Notes: generated from the sequence alone by a model not told the origin. Shown: positions 1-10,703, counted from the first letter of the stretch. The stretch: DNA of 64,000 nt from Apoderus coryli (GCA_911728435.2 OU452200.1:1240001-1304000); one strand, 5' to 3'. Program-made: numbers and translations.

Positions 1-119
1 TTTAGTTTAGATTAGCTAAAGTTGTGAATAGGTTAAGATAGGAGGCTTAGCCTCAACTTCGCCTTTTGTGTAATTAACTTCGCACAATAAAGTCATTATT
101 ATTATTATTATTATTATTG
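1..119 (+). mobile_element. LINE 3' end with (ATT)n tail, cut by window edge
   Basis: The last bases of a non-LTR retrotransposon that begins outside the window. A stretch containing CTTCGCC and AATAAAG runs into about eight ATT units (96-119). The same CTTCGCC then AATAAAG arrangement closes the LINE at 61100-61925, so both probably belong to one Jockey/CR1-like lineage. No coding sequence remains inside the window. Confidence 0.6.
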
Positions 120-159
120 ATTGATTGATTTTCCTCTTATCATGTATTGTTGTGTTTCG

Positions 160-186
160 TCGGCTAAATGTGTTAACCTGCTAACT
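160..186. repeat. 27-bp inverted repeat, left copy
   Basis: A perfect 27-bp match, in opposite orientation, to 2137-2163. The pair brackets a LINE fragment (270-1376) and a Penelope-like foldback (1452-2008). The bases outside the match show only weak similarity. It could be the terminal inverted repeats of an older element that later took insertions, or a chance remnant of an inverted duplication. Confidence 0.5.
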
Positions 187-269
187 GCATTTTTTACTAT
201 TTTGGGATTTTTTGATATTTAGGAACTAGATAGTGTCTTACATCGACCTGTAAACCGTTTAACTCGCTA

Positions 270-1376
270 TTCAGAGAGTAACTGCTGGAAATTCGAATTT
301 TCTAAAATTTAATGGACTTTCAAAGACAGAAACGGTTTGAAATTTAGCAGAATTAAATAGAATTACCTCCGGTAGAATATATTTATTGAGTATCGGTATT
401 CGATTGATCACGCTGAAATACCTCGATCTAACTCTGTTAAAGATTTGGGAATTATATTTGACTCTAAACTTACATTTGTGGAGCATATTGATATCAAAGC
501 TTCTGAAGCAAGTAAAGCTTATGGATTCATATTCAGAAACTGTACAGGTTTTAAAAACATTGACTGCTTGAAAATTTTATATTTTTCCTATATGCGTTCA
601 AAACTGGAGTACGGATCGCTAATCTGGTATGCGTATTACAGAGTACATGAATATGCGATTGAGAGAATCCAGAGACGATTTTTGAAATTACTTATGTTCA
701 AAGTGGATGGACAGTATCCTTCAAGGGGAATAGACTATCAATTAATGCTTAACAGATTTCATTTACAAAGTTTGACACTAAGAAGGAAATTGAATTCTCT
801 TGGATTTCTCTATCATTTAATACATGGAAAAATAGATTGTGCTGACTTATTATCCAGATTAAATTTTAATGTTCCCCGAGTATTTGTCAGGAGTAGTAGA
901 GTGTTTTTCACTGAACGAGCCAGAACTAATATTTTATTGAGATCTCCCATTCATGTTTTCTGTAATAATTTTAATATCATTTGAGCTGGATGTGATAAAT
1001 TTGCTGATGGGCTTCGGGACCTTATGCAATATGCGGAGTCCTGTTTGTCATAAGTGTACTAGTCTTTGTTTTTGTTTTGAATTGCCTACATTACTTGGCG
1101 TTCGCTTATTTTGTTACTACTGTTAATTACTCGTATTATCATGTGTTCAGATCGGGTATTTTACGTGGAGGTATTATATATAAGTAAATATATTTTTTTT
1201 ATGATGTGCATTATTACTGTTAATTTTTTCTAATTGATTGTATAAATTTGCTTCATTTTGTGGAGATTATTTCAGTGGTTTTGTTTATATTTATATCATT
1301 ATTGTTTGTATTGCTCTGTAAAGGGAATATTTTTTCTGTTGGGTAATAAAGCTATTATTATTATTATAATAGTCCT
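270..1376 (+). pseudogene. 5'-truncated Jockey/CR1-like LINE: RT C-terminus, 3' UTR and tail
   Basis: The longest open part (445-984, 179 codons) matches the region after the RT catalytic core. DLGIIFDSKLTF opens it, followed by the usual stretch with YMRSKLEYGSLIW and RIQRRFLKLL. Reading continues upstream in the same frame to about 375 and, with stops, to about 270, so the true 5' truncation lies there and no start codon applies. The catalytic FADD segment is missing. After the stop at 982-984 comes a 3' UTR of nearly 400 bp ending in AATAAAG and ATT repeats near 1376. It cannot be active. Confidence 0.8.
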
Positions 1377-1579
1377 GCTATTTCCCGATTTCTATTGGTT
1401 AATAGAATTTTTAAAACCGCAAACCCCATTTTCCGGCTGTAGAAATTAAACTAATAATAATTATTCGAAAGAAGTAGTCCATACTGAAGTGGAGTAGAAT
1501 AATTTAATATTCTTGAAATAAAAGTCGACCTCCACACAATAAATTTAATAAAAATCCTCAATAAATGTCACCATACATG

Positions 1580-1606
1580 TTTCACAGCTCCGGGCTGCAT
1601 CATCAG
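1580..1606 (-). ncRNA. Hammerhead-ribozyme-like motif, element A left arm
   Basis: The reverse complement of the right-arm motif at 1896-1922, with the same core, stem and GAAA. See the finding on covariation. Confidence 0.55.
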
Positions 1607-1895
1607 TGGTTATAATAGAAAATTGACGAAAAGCTATGTTATTTAACTAAATTAGTACATATTATTTTGGGAATTTTATTTATCAACTCTAGAAATAAGA
1701 ATGTATATATTAAGAATGTATATATTATTATTATTTTCAATTGCACCAAAAAAGATTTGAACTTTAAACTTATATGGTGCAATTGAAAATAATATATACA
1801 TTCTTATTTCTAGAGTTGATAAATAAAATTCCCAAAATAATATGTACTAATTTAGTTAAATAACATAGCTTTTCGTCAATTTTCTATTATAACCA

Positions 1896-1922
1896 CTGAT
1901 GATGCAGCCCGGAGCTGTGAAA
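1896..1922 (+). ncRNA. Hammerhead-ribozyme-like motif, element A right arm
   Basis: CTGATGA, one extra T, helix II GCAGC/GCTGT around a 5-base loop, then GAAA. The following ACATGT is self-complementary as a minimal helix III. ACCA before the core pairs with TGGT after the putative cleavage base (A1928), giving a 4-bp helix I. Confidence 0.6.
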
Positions 1923-2136
1923 CATGTATGGTGACATTTATTGAGGATTTTTATTAAATTTATTGTGTGGAGGTCGACTTTTATTTCAAGAATATTAATA
2001 ATAATTATGTAATATTTTCGTTAAAACTACGCTACCAAAATACTGACAACTATTTTGTTACAATTCGTCGCCATTTAAACATGTTTTTACAGCTCAAGGC
2101 AGTTTTTTGTTCCTCCTGAAAAATTCATTTCATGTG

Positions 2137-2163
2137 AGTTAGCAGGTTAACACATTTAGCCGA
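2137..2163. repeat. 27-bp inverted repeat, right copy
   Basis: The perfect reverse complement of 160-186. Its position just beyond foldback A suggests the A insertion lies within a larger inverted-repeat unit. Confidence 0.5.
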
Positions 2164-2232
2164 TGTTTTATTGTATTTGCTAAAAACTAAAAAAAAAAAA
2201 AAACGTTATTCTTGAATCTTCTTTGCAGAGCC

Positions 2233-2260
2233 TTGAGGAAGCAAATAAAAGTTTGCGAAA
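2233..2260 (+). ncRNA. Hammerhead-like motif, decayed solo copy
   Basis: TTGAGGA (two changes from CTGAAGA), an extra A, helix II GCAAA/TTTGC with a 6-base loop, then GAAA and TGTT. GCC beside the core region can pair with GGC at 2265-2267 as helix I. It stands alone, with no recognisable arms, and probably marks an old Penelope-like insertion. Confidence 0.45.
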
Positions 2261-2279
2261 TGTTGGCAATTTAAAACAA

Positions 2280-4225
2280 AGTACGCAAGATCCATAAACT
2301 CATAAAAACTTTTCAACAATCTTGTCTGAATTTAGATAAAAGTTCATGGGTTTAGAGTGAATTTAGTAATGAAGTCTTCTTCTTTATTGAGACTTGAGAA
2401 GGAAAAGATGAATCGATATTACCAATGTTTAATTTCTCTTAATACCCTCCTGGCTCAGTAAAGATGACAAGCGTTTTTTTTCTCTCCTACAATCACGCTG
2501 AGTTCTAGTAATTAAAATAATAAGTAATTATTTAATAAGTATGTAAATGGTTATGGCGGTAAGTTTCTTTCTTCGCCATTTAATGTTTTTTTTTTGTTTT
2601 GTTTTTATCAACTAGCTAGTAAATTGAATAAATGTACATAGTAAATGCTTAGATTTCATAGCGTATTATTGTAATGACGTTGCTATTTCTTTTTGACATT
2701 ATGCGTGCCGTTTAAATTGATTTTTTTATCGACACTGATGCTTATTCTCTATTCCTATACATAAAAAACTAACTAGTCATAGGTATTTAGGCTAGAAGGT
2801 GTAATTTACATATCTTCATACAGTTATTCGCAATAATTGGTGGGAATGTTGCTTCAGCGTCTTCCTGGTGCCTTGCATCTCTAAATTTGAGCCGATGGTT
2901 ATATTTTGAGCCTAATAAGCAAAAATCATTAAATATTCGCTTTATTCTTTTCAAAATATTCGTTTTTTGATTAATACACCACCACTATTTAATTAGTTAA
3001 TATTTTTTCCAATCTGCTTCGGACATAGAGGTTCACGAGACGCGAAGTCTCGTCTCGAAAGGAGTTTCTCGTGTCGATTATCGAGATAAGAAATCAACAT
3101 ACTCAAAATAAAACTCTAAAATATTGGGATTTCTATTTAAAAATGTTCTGTTATGACAGTTTTTTATTTCCATGTGATATTTTGCACACCCTGTTCTGAT
3201 AGTTACCAAAACAGTTCAAAGTTCTCATAAAATGACTATTTTTGAGATAGAAATAGTATCTAAATCAATTAATAAAAGTTTCCTTATCTACTACATTCTG
3301 TATACTTTTCTGACACATTACTTTCAAAAGTTTTTCCTTCAAATTTTATTGAATTTGTGCGTCACTTTTCGTCCTCCCTATATATGTTTTTTTTTTTTCA
3401 ATAATTCTAATCCTTTTGTCTTCCGTCGACACCATAAATTAAGCACAACTCTTTATTTATACATTATCATGTTTACATTTTTATACTTTTGTGTTCAATA
3501 GTTTAATTTTAAATCTTTTCAATCATATTATAAAAATGCGTAGCTGGTCGCGAGTTATAAGTCCATCAAATTTGGCATATCGGCTACTGACCCCTTCATA
3601 CACAATTTACGGAGGATCGTGACTCTACAAAATTTTGTGATGACAAAAAAGCAATGACCAAATGATTAATAGCGGGTTCTTAAATCTTTCGCGTTTTTAT
3701 ATGAATTGAAGTTTCCCTAACAGAAAGCGTCTTCGTGGATAATAAATATTGCTTTTATATTATAATAGTGAATTGGATTGCAGCGATAATTGAATATTAA
3801 ACGCCATGAAATTACAACAACATTTTTAAAAGTTTATGGATAATTAAGTTTTTTTTTTCAAGTATTTTTATTAATAGATTGTTGTCGGTCTTAGTATGTA
3901 GTACCTATATGGTTTATAATAATTAGTTGGCTACAAAGTGTTTAAGTAAACTTTATTTTGTCCTCATTATACAGGGTCTGTCCCAAATATCCAAAGTCAC
4001 AGCATTTTGGGAAAGAACTATGTCTGGCAATAGAAGGGGCTGAAGGAGAAATTATCGGACCCGAACCCGTAATTGGCATAGCGTTTAGCACTGCCAAATA
4101 CATGCTTAATATCCGGATGACCACAAACCTTCAGGAGTCGTCTTCATCAAGAAGATTGAGTTGCAATCGACCCACGGGTGGTCGCAGTGAAGGACACACT
4201 CATTTTGACCAACCCATAAATAAAC
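2280..4225. other. AT-rich non-coding stretch
   Basis: I see no gene. A short stretch at 3010-3080 alternates CTCG and CGAG runs. TACAGGGTCTGTCCC at 3970-3984 resembles the end motif of insect Tc1/mariner-type repeats. The open frames at 3232 and 3958 carry no recognisable protein signature. Confidence 0.6.
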
Positions 4226-4339
4226 ATTCCATGTAGTCAATTATCAAACTAACATATCCCACTATGTTTCAGTTTATCAAGTTTTCTTGGGTATTGGGAC
4301 TGAATAAAACTCAGTAATTCTGAATTTTAAATTATATTG
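4226..4339. mobile_element. Foldback element B, left part (split by LTR element)
   Basis: Starts with the 12-bp duplication ATTCCATGTAGT (4226-4237), then about 38 bp found only on this side. From about 4275 the sequence is the reverse complement of 10187-10248. The arm is interrupted at 4339 by the Gypsy element and resumes at 10007. Confidence 0.7.
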
Positions 4340-4586
4340 TGTAAGAAAATATCTAGGTATGATTCACATGAAAAAAATGCTATCCCAGCGAAAAGTAAGT
4401 GGTGGTAGGAATTAACGCGCAACGGATGAGCATAGATACCATCGTGAAAATCACTCTACAGTCGGTGGCTAGTTAAAATTATTACTACTATTAAAAAATG
4501 ATATTATTGTGTGTACGATTATTGTTTCTTACATTTAATAAAAGAATTATTGTGTTAATTAATATTTTTTCGTGATTTATTTTACA
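4340..4586 (+). repeat. 5' LTR
   Basis: 247 bp, TG...CA ends, with an AATAAA signal near 4538 that may serve as the polyadenylation site. Identical to 9760-10006 except at one base. Confidence 0.95.
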
Positions 4587-5158
4587 AAGCAGCGGTGGAA
4601 TAAACCTTCGTGCAAAAGTTAACATAATTAGAGTTTAATTTGATGTGTTTTTTTTTAATATTCTTTCTGTGTCGTACTAAAAATATATTGATATATACAT
4701 AATACAAACTGTAAGTACGCAATTTTTTTTTGTAAACGCAGGGAACTGGTTAACGTATAATATCAGTTCATACGTTGTTGTTTGAAGTAAATTAATTCGT
4801 TATAATTCAGATAGTTCCATTAAAAAAATAATAATTTTAAGTTGTATTCATTACATATAGTTAGGTTTAGTCTTTAATATAGTTATTATCATTTTGATTC
4901 GGGTTTATATTTTTATTGTTGTGTTGTTGAGTTCCAAATAAATTTGATTCGTACATATAGTTACTAAATTTAAGTTAAATTAGCATATAACGTATAAATA
5001 TGCTAATGCTTTGTTTCACTATTTAGTTAATTTATTAAATTTAAAGTGTTGTGGATTAGCTAACGTATAAGCTATTCTACGTATTTACCTCATTAATAGT
5101 TGTGAGTTTAATAATTTTATATTTGTGTAGTATATAATTTTGCATATTTTTAAATATT
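4587..5158 (+). other. 5' untranslated leader of the Gypsy element
   Basis: An AT-rich leader of about 570 bp between the 5' LTR and gag. It would hold the primer-binding and packaging sequences. No obvious match to a tRNA 3' end follows the LTR. Confidence 0.6.
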
Positions 5159-6070
5159 ATGGGACGTTCGCGATCCTCGTCGTCAGGTTCAAGCTCATCT
5201 TCGAGCTCGGATGGTAATTACAAACGCTCTAAGCATCACACAACTCCTAGAAAAAAATCGCGCTCATTACCGTCAACGAGTAAACGCTCTTATACACCAC
5301 CGAGGTCTGACAAAGTCTCAAGGTTAGAAAATTTGGTCGAAAAATTAATCCGACATCAAGCTGATTCACAACCTGAAACTCGTCGGGTGTTCGCGAAGCC
5401 AGATTGTATTCCAGAATTTACCCCCGGAAATCCTAACCTGAGTTCCAGTAAGTGGATTGACAAAATTGAACAACTGAGTAAAATCAATAACTGGGATGAA
5501 CAAACAACAATATTTTTAATGCAAAGTAGACTAGGTGGTCTCGCACGACGTTGGTATGATAATTTACCGTCATACCAAATGACATGGACACAATGGAAGG
5601 AACTATTGTTGCGGTCATTTCCAGAGCACCATAATTTCGCATCAACCCTTCGAGCATTAGTAAATCGATTTAAGTTACCACACGAATCATGGTCCCGATA
5701 TTATTTTGATAAAATGGAACTGATAGGTGCTTGTGAAATTGTGGGAAAAAAGGCTGTATGCTGCGTTATAGATGGTATCAAAGACCAAAGTATTCAGGCT
5801 GCTGCCATGGCAGGTAGATACGAAACTCCAGATGCCCTCTATGCTGAGTATTTGTCTACTTTAAGACCAGAAGTCAAACCACAAATCGAGAAAAAGTTCG
5901 AAGAAGATGTAAGGTATATAAAAAAAAGACCTCTAAGTGATAGATTGGGTGAACCGTCACGAAAACTTCAAAAACCTGGCAATAAAAATCCGCAACGATG
6001 TTATAATTGTAGAGAAGTTGGGCATTTCTCAACAAAGTGCCAAAAACCTAAGCTTGAGTGTACAGTTTGA
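5159..6070 (+). CDS. gag: gag polyprotein of Gypsy element
   Basis: A 303-residue frame with ATG at 5159. Residues 1-55 are rich in serine, arginine and lysine. Residues about 95-190 match the retrotransposon gag (capsid) fold, with WIDKIEQLSKINNW near its start. A CCHC zinc knuckle, CX2CX4HX4C, lies at about 283-296. A second knuckle begins at once, but its second cysteine position is occupied by TGA (6068-6070), with KRLGHEAHQC following in the same frame. The stop is therefore either a nonsense mutation or a readthrough site between gag and pol. Gag would form the particle that packages the RNA. Confidence 0.85.
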   Translation: MGRSRSSSSGSSSSSSSDGNYKRSKHHTTPRKKSRSLPSTSKRSYTPPRSDKVSRLENLVEKLIRHQADSQPETRRVFAKPDCIPEFTPGNPNLSSSKWIDKIEQLSKINNWDEQTTIFLMQSRLGGLARRWYDNLPSYQMTWTQWKELLLRSFPEHHNFASTLRALVNRFKLPHESWSRYYFDKMELIGACEIVGKKAVCCVIDGIKDQSIQAAAMAGRYETPDALYAEYLSTLRPEVKPQIEKKFEEDVRYIKKRPLSDRLGEPSRKLQKPGNKNPQRCYNCREVGHFSTKCQKPKLECTV

Positions 6071-7279
6071 AAACGTTTGGGTCATGAAGCACATCAATGT
6101 CGACGAAATGTGAAAAACAACATTGTAGAATCGTATGAACCACACCAAGAATATTTTTTTGAATGTTTAGTAAACGGAAATCCTGTTAAATCATACGTTG
6201 ATACTGGTTGCGGAGCAGTTTTAGTCCAAGATAGCCTGTGCAAAGAAAGAAAACTGAAGTGTAGTCCTTGCAAAACCACTATATCGGGCTACGGAGGTTC
6301 ATCTATTAAAGTTTTGGGAAAAACACACTTCAAACTAAAAGTTGATGAGGCTGAGCTAGAAGTAGATGCCTTCATTGTTCCAGACTCTGCTCAAGATATT
6401 CCTGTTTTAGTCGGACAAACATTTTTAAATAATGAAAACATAATGTTAATTGTGTGTGGTGAAAAGGTTCGACTTTTGGATGCAAGTGCCGATATTTGCC
6501 AAACGTTAGACCTCCCTGCTGCTAAAATTCCTTTATGGGCGAAAAATTCAACAGTGATTACTCCAAGAACAACGGCTTTAATAGCAGTGACGTCACGTGG
6601 TGAATATGGAGGTGATGTTTATGTGCAAAGAAGCTCACGTTTTTGTCCTGGTAAAGAGCACATTATCGAAGATTGTGTAACGCACAGCGAAAATGGATTT
6701 GTAGCTGTGTCCAACTTATCTGCCAAAGAGATTCTTGTAAGTAGACATAATATTCTTGCTAGGTCAGTACCATGTTTTGAAGAGAGGTCTGTTCAATGTT
6801 TATCAGTAAACTTACATAACAAAATTGTTGGGTTTACTGCTAACGATGTTATTATTAATAAAAATCTAACTGACCAACAAATAAATGAACTTTTAAAGCT
6901 TTTAAACGAATTCTCAGACTGTTTTGCACAATCTACTAGTGAATTGGGTAAAACAGATATTTTAAAAATGTCGATTCGGCTTAACGATGAAAGTCCTGTA
7001 GTATATAGACCATACCGGCTCTCTTATAACGAACGGAAAGTGGTTAGAGGTATAGTTAATGATCTTCTGGAAAACGGAATCATCCGTGAATCGGAATCGC
7101 CATATGCTAGTCCAATTTTACTAGTTAAAAGGAAAAACGGCGAGCAACGTATGTGTGTTGACTATCGAGCTCTTAATTCAAAAACTGTAAAAGACAGATA
7201 TCCGTTACCTCGTGTTGATGAATTTCTCGAAAAACTAAAAGACTGTAAGTATTTTACTAGCCTAGATCGAACTAGATAA
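6071..7279 (+). pseudogene. pol: pol part 1: second zinc knuckle, protease, start of RT
   Basis: Continues in the gag frame after the TGA. The first residues complete the second CCHC knuckle. The aspartic protease is next, with the active-site YVDTGCGAVLV near 6193. RT starts in the segment containing MSIRLND, then PYASPILLVKRKNGEQRMCVDYRAL near 7100-7170. The frame runs off after CKYFTSLD at about 7265. The motif that should follow is absent, which points to a deletion of around 30 bases that also shifts the frame. Confidence 0.85.
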
Positions 7280-8966
7280 ATCGTCAATATCAAAAACAGC
7301 ATTCGTAACGCCGGATGGCCATTACGAATATCTTCGTGTACCTTTTGGATTATGTAATGCTCCAGCAGTGTTCCAGAGAACAATAAACAGAGTTCTAGGC
7401 TCGTTACGTTACGGAAAGGCCTTGGCATATATGGATGATATTCTGATACCTGCAACAGAGTTTCATTCAGCAACAGAATACCTACGTGATGTTCTGCAAG
7501 CTATACGAGATGCTGGTTTGACACTTCGACTCTCAAAATGTCAATTTTTTATGGAAAAAATCGAATATTTGGGACATGAAATCAGCAAGGATGGTGTACA
7601 GCCTGGCCAAAGTAAAGTCGCCGCTGTTAAAAAATTTCCTGTTCCAACAGATATTAAGACAGTCAGACAATTTCTGGGTTTAACTAGCTATTTTAGAAAA
7701 TATATTAAAAATTTTGCTACGATTGCAAAACCTTTAACAACTCTAACAAAAAAGGATATAACGTTCTCATGGGGTAGCGAACAACGTAAAGCTTTCGATA
7801 CCCTAAAAGAGAAACTGATTACTCGACCAGTGTTAGCTGTATATGACCCAGAGCTAAAAACTGAAGTACATACCGATGCTTCAAAGTGGGGAATTGGAGG
7901 TATACTTCTACAAACTCAAAAGGCTGGCAACCTTAGGCCTGTATTGTACTATTCCAAGCAAACCACAAAAGAAGAACAAAGATACCATTCATATGAACTC
8001 GAAACAATGGCTGTGGTTTATACACTGAAAGCTTTTCGAATATACCTTATCGGCATTGAATTTAAAGTCGTAACCGATTGTAATGCTTTGCGTACTACAC
8101 TATCCAAGAGGGATCTAGTTCCACGAATTGGGAGGTGGTGGCTAAGTATTCAAGAGTATACTTTGGAAATTGAGTATAAACCAGGTCACAAAATGGCACA
8201 TGCTGATGCACTGAGCCGAAATCCAATTGGTGACTCTTTGGTGTCAGTAAACTTAGTAAATATTAACCAAGAAGATTGGGTCTTAAGTGCACAATCTACA
8301 GATTCAAGATGCAAATATGTCATTGATGTTTTATCTAAGGATCCAACAGACAAAGAAGAAAAGCAAATTCACAAGGAATTTAGTCTTTTGAACAATCGGC
8401 TTTACAAAAATACTGAGGATGGTAAAAAGTGGGTTGTTCCCAAAGGTGCCAGACGTCAAGTAGTTATGCATTTTCATGACGGAGGAGGACACATGGGTCT
8501 TGATAAAACAATATCTTTAATTTCGAAAAACTATTGGTTTCCTAAAATGCGCAAATACCTGAAAAGTTATTTGTCTTGTTGTCTGCCGTGTTTATATAAC
8601 AAAGAACCAAGTGGTAGAAAAGCTGGATACCTGCATCCAATTGAAAAGATTTCAGTTCCATTCGACACGATACATATCGATCACTTAGGACCATTTGTTA
8701 AATCGAAGAAGAAGAATATGTATTTAATCGTGATTGTTGATGCTTTTACAAAATTCGTGTTTATGAAAGCCGTTCCGTCCACAAGAACATTACCGGTGAT
8801 ACGTTTTCTTGAAACTGTCATAGAAAATTTTGGAATTCCACGACGGATTATTTCCGACCGAGGTTCATGTTATACAAGCAAGAAATTCGACGAATTTTGT
8901 GAGAGCTTGAACGTCAAGCACATTTTGAATGCTACTATGCTACTCCCCGAGCAAACGGACAAGTAG
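7269..8966 (+). pseudogene. pol: pol part 2: RT palm, RNase H, integrase N-terminus and core
   Basis: The frame resumes after the deletion with DKSSISKTAFVTPDGH. It contains the RT catalytic YMDD near 7430 and RNase H motifs (HTDAS near 7870, SYELETMA near 7990, TDCNAL near 8080). The ADALSR tether is near 8200. The integrase HHCC zinc finger follows, with HFHDGGGH near 8470 and CCLPC near 8580. The first two catalytic aspartates are in IHIDHLGP near 8676 and SDRGS near 8857. A frame shift near 8940 separates off the third catalytic residue. Confidence 0.9.
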
Positions 8967-9580
8967 AGCGATATAATCGCACAATATTAGCATCCTTGGC
9001 TGCGTCAACGGATGACGAGCAAAGGTGGGACGAAGCCATTCCTAAAATACGTTGGGGATTGAATTCTACGACGAATTCATCCACTGGAAAGTCACCATAC
9101 GAACTAATGTTTGGATATTTGCCACGAAGTGTGGCGAATTCATTATTAGATAATGACGTGGCGGCATCTGCAAACGATAGAGACTTAGCAACTGTACGAG
9201 CCAGGGCAAAGTCTACTATAGACGCTAAGCAAAAGGAACGCAAAGCGTCATACGATAAACGCAGATGTGCAGGCCGCACTTATAGAAAGGGTGACAAAGT
9301 GTTAGTGCGTACGTACGCTACGACAAATCAAGGCCAAAGCAAAAAGTTATTGTCAAAGTATAGTGGGCCTTACGAGATTACGAAAATCTTAGATCATGAT
9401 CGCTACGTTGTGGAAGATTTAAAGGGTTCTTCCAGATCGAAAACCAAGTACAAGGGAATCGTATCCCTTGACAAATTGAAGCTTTATAACGTAAAAGTTA
9501 GCTCTGATTCCGAAGTGGAATGTCTTTCGAACGATGAGGATCCTCAGGTTAATTGCATGAGTAGTAAAATAACGGGTTAA
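8942..9580 (+). pseudogene. pol: pol part 3: integrase C-terminus
   Basis: The reading frame actually starts at about 8942 with TPRANGQVER, which carries the catalytic glutamate, well before the first in-frame methionine. It continues through the conserved WGLNSTTNSSTGKSPYELMFG block and a basic C-terminal domain, ending at TAA 9578-9580. The frame offset of one base relative to part 2 shows a small indel near 8940. No chromodomain is visible at the end. Confidence 0.85.
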
Positions 9581-9759
9581 CGACATGTTGGCTCAATATT
9601 TTGCTTAGTATATTAGATAAAGTAGTTAGAAGTAACTAAACTAACAATCATAAGCACACAAAAATAATAAATTATCTAATTTTGTTTTGTTGTTCTGACT
9701 TATTTTCCAGCAGTAAAATGGTATTCCACGAGGACGTGGAAGATGGTAGCGTAGCCGAC

Positions 9760-10006
9760 TGTAAGAAAATATCTAGGTATGATTCACATGAAAAAAATGC
9801 TATCCCAGCGAAAAGTAAGTGGTGGTAGGAATTAACGCGCAACGGATGAGCATAGATACCATCGTGAAAATCACTCTACAGTCGGTGGCTAGTTAAAATT
9901 ATTACTACTATTAAAAAATGATATTATTGTGTGTACGATTATTGTTTGTTACATTTAATAAAAGAATTATTGTGTTAATTAATATTTTTTCGTGATTTAT
10001 TTTACA
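9760..10006 (+). repeat. 3' LTR
   Basis: 247 bp, one mismatch to the 5' LTR (position 9948). A purine-rich stretch, GAGGACGTGGAAGATGG, lies at about 9730-9745 but does not touch the LTR. It may contain the polypurine tract. Confidence 0.95.
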
Positions 10007-10015
10007 ATTGCAACG

Positions 10016-10042
10016 TTTCGTGCAATATGTGCACATCATCAG
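10016..10042 (-). ncRNA. Hammerhead-like motif, element B left
   Basis: The reverse-complement copy of the motif at 10151-10177, with the same helix II bases GTGC/GCAC. Confidence 0.55.
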
Positions 10043-10150
10043 GTATAGAAAATCTGGTCAAATTCCTATTTCCTATTCATTCAGTTGCTGTTATAGCTTC
10101 GCAAACAATGTTAAAAACAATTTTACGGAATTTGACCAGATTTTCTATGT

Positions 10151-10177
10151 CTGATGATGTGCACATATTGCACGAAA
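10151..10177 (+). ncRNA. Hammerhead-like motif, element B right
   Basis: CTGATGA, an extra T, helix II GTGC/GCAC with a 7-base loop, GAAA, then CGTT. The flank TTCTATGT before the core pairs with GCAATAGAA after it, with one bulged A. This gives an 8-bp helix I that is the best of all the copies. Confidence 0.65.
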
Positions 10178-10703
10178 CGTTGCAATAGAATTTAAAATTC
10201 AGAATTACTGAGTTTTTATTCAGTCCCAGTACCAAGAAAACTTAATAAATTCCATGTAGTTGTTCCTTTGTTCACTATTTCTACGTTGTCATTAGTTCTT
10301 GGTAGATTCACAAAAAGCACTAATCAAAATATCTAAAACATTGTATTTGTACAAATGTAAAGCTGCTGATAATATAATAGGCTCAACGATTTACCTACCC
10401 TTGACTTTTGCCTGCATAAAACCCTTGGCCATAAAATGTCCCAAATTTACCACTTTTTGGGCAGAGCCTGTGCACACAAATTTTATTTACCTGCATCTCT
10501 ATACAGCGAGCACGAGAAGACTGGATTCTGCATACAGAACGATGTTTATTGGTACAAGTTACATAACAAATTTATTGATAAACTTTTTTAGTTCTAGCGA
10601 TGCTTTATCTGAGATGTCTGCTTTGACAAAAACTCCTTTGTTCCCAGTAAAGTATATTGTCACACCCGGTATATTTTGCATCAATTCTCCTCAATTTATA
10701 CAG

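Larger units (their letters stand above)
1452..2008. mobile_element. Penelope-like foldback element A
   Basis: Two arms of about 235 bp (about 1503-1738 and 1775-1995) are nearly exact reverse complements around a short spacer. Each arm contains a hammerhead-like motif (1580-1606 on the minus strand, 1896-1922 on the plus). A 13-bp direct repeat, TAATAATAATTAT, lies at 1452-1464 and 1996-2008 and is the likely target-site duplication. About 38 bp of unpaired sequence sits between the left duplication and the left arm. Inverted terminal copies, short duplications and a one-sided extension are known features of Penelope-like elements. There is no coding sequence. Confidence 0.7.
4340..10006 (+). 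mobile_element. Ty3/Gypsy LTR retrotransposon, recent insertion
   Basis: A 5667-bp element with two 247-bp LTRs, both starting TGTAAG and ending TTTACA. They are flanked by a 4-bp target duplication, ATTG (4336-4339 and 10007-10010). The LTRs differ at one base (C4528 versus G9948). The internal order is gag, protease, RT, RNase H, integrase, which is the Ty3/Gypsy order. No envelope frame or chromodomain is evident. I could not identify a primer-binding site next to the 5' LTR. The coding region has a stop and two frame breaks, so this copy is not autonomous as it stands. Confidence 0.95.
10007..10260. mobile_element. Foldback element B, right part
   Basis: The continuation of the arm broken at 4339, the spacer, and the opposite arm. 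10016-10075 and 10135-10190 are inverted copies that both contain a hammerhead-like motif. 10187-10248 is the reverse complement of about 4275-4335. The closing duplication ATTCCATGTAGT is at 10249-10260. Removing the LTR element restores a palindrome of about 370 bp with the same plan as elements A and C. Confidence 0.75.

Noticed and set aside
3958..4236. 92-codon open frame, plus strand
   Set aside because: Overlaps an equally open frame on the other strand and a repeat end; no protein family signature.
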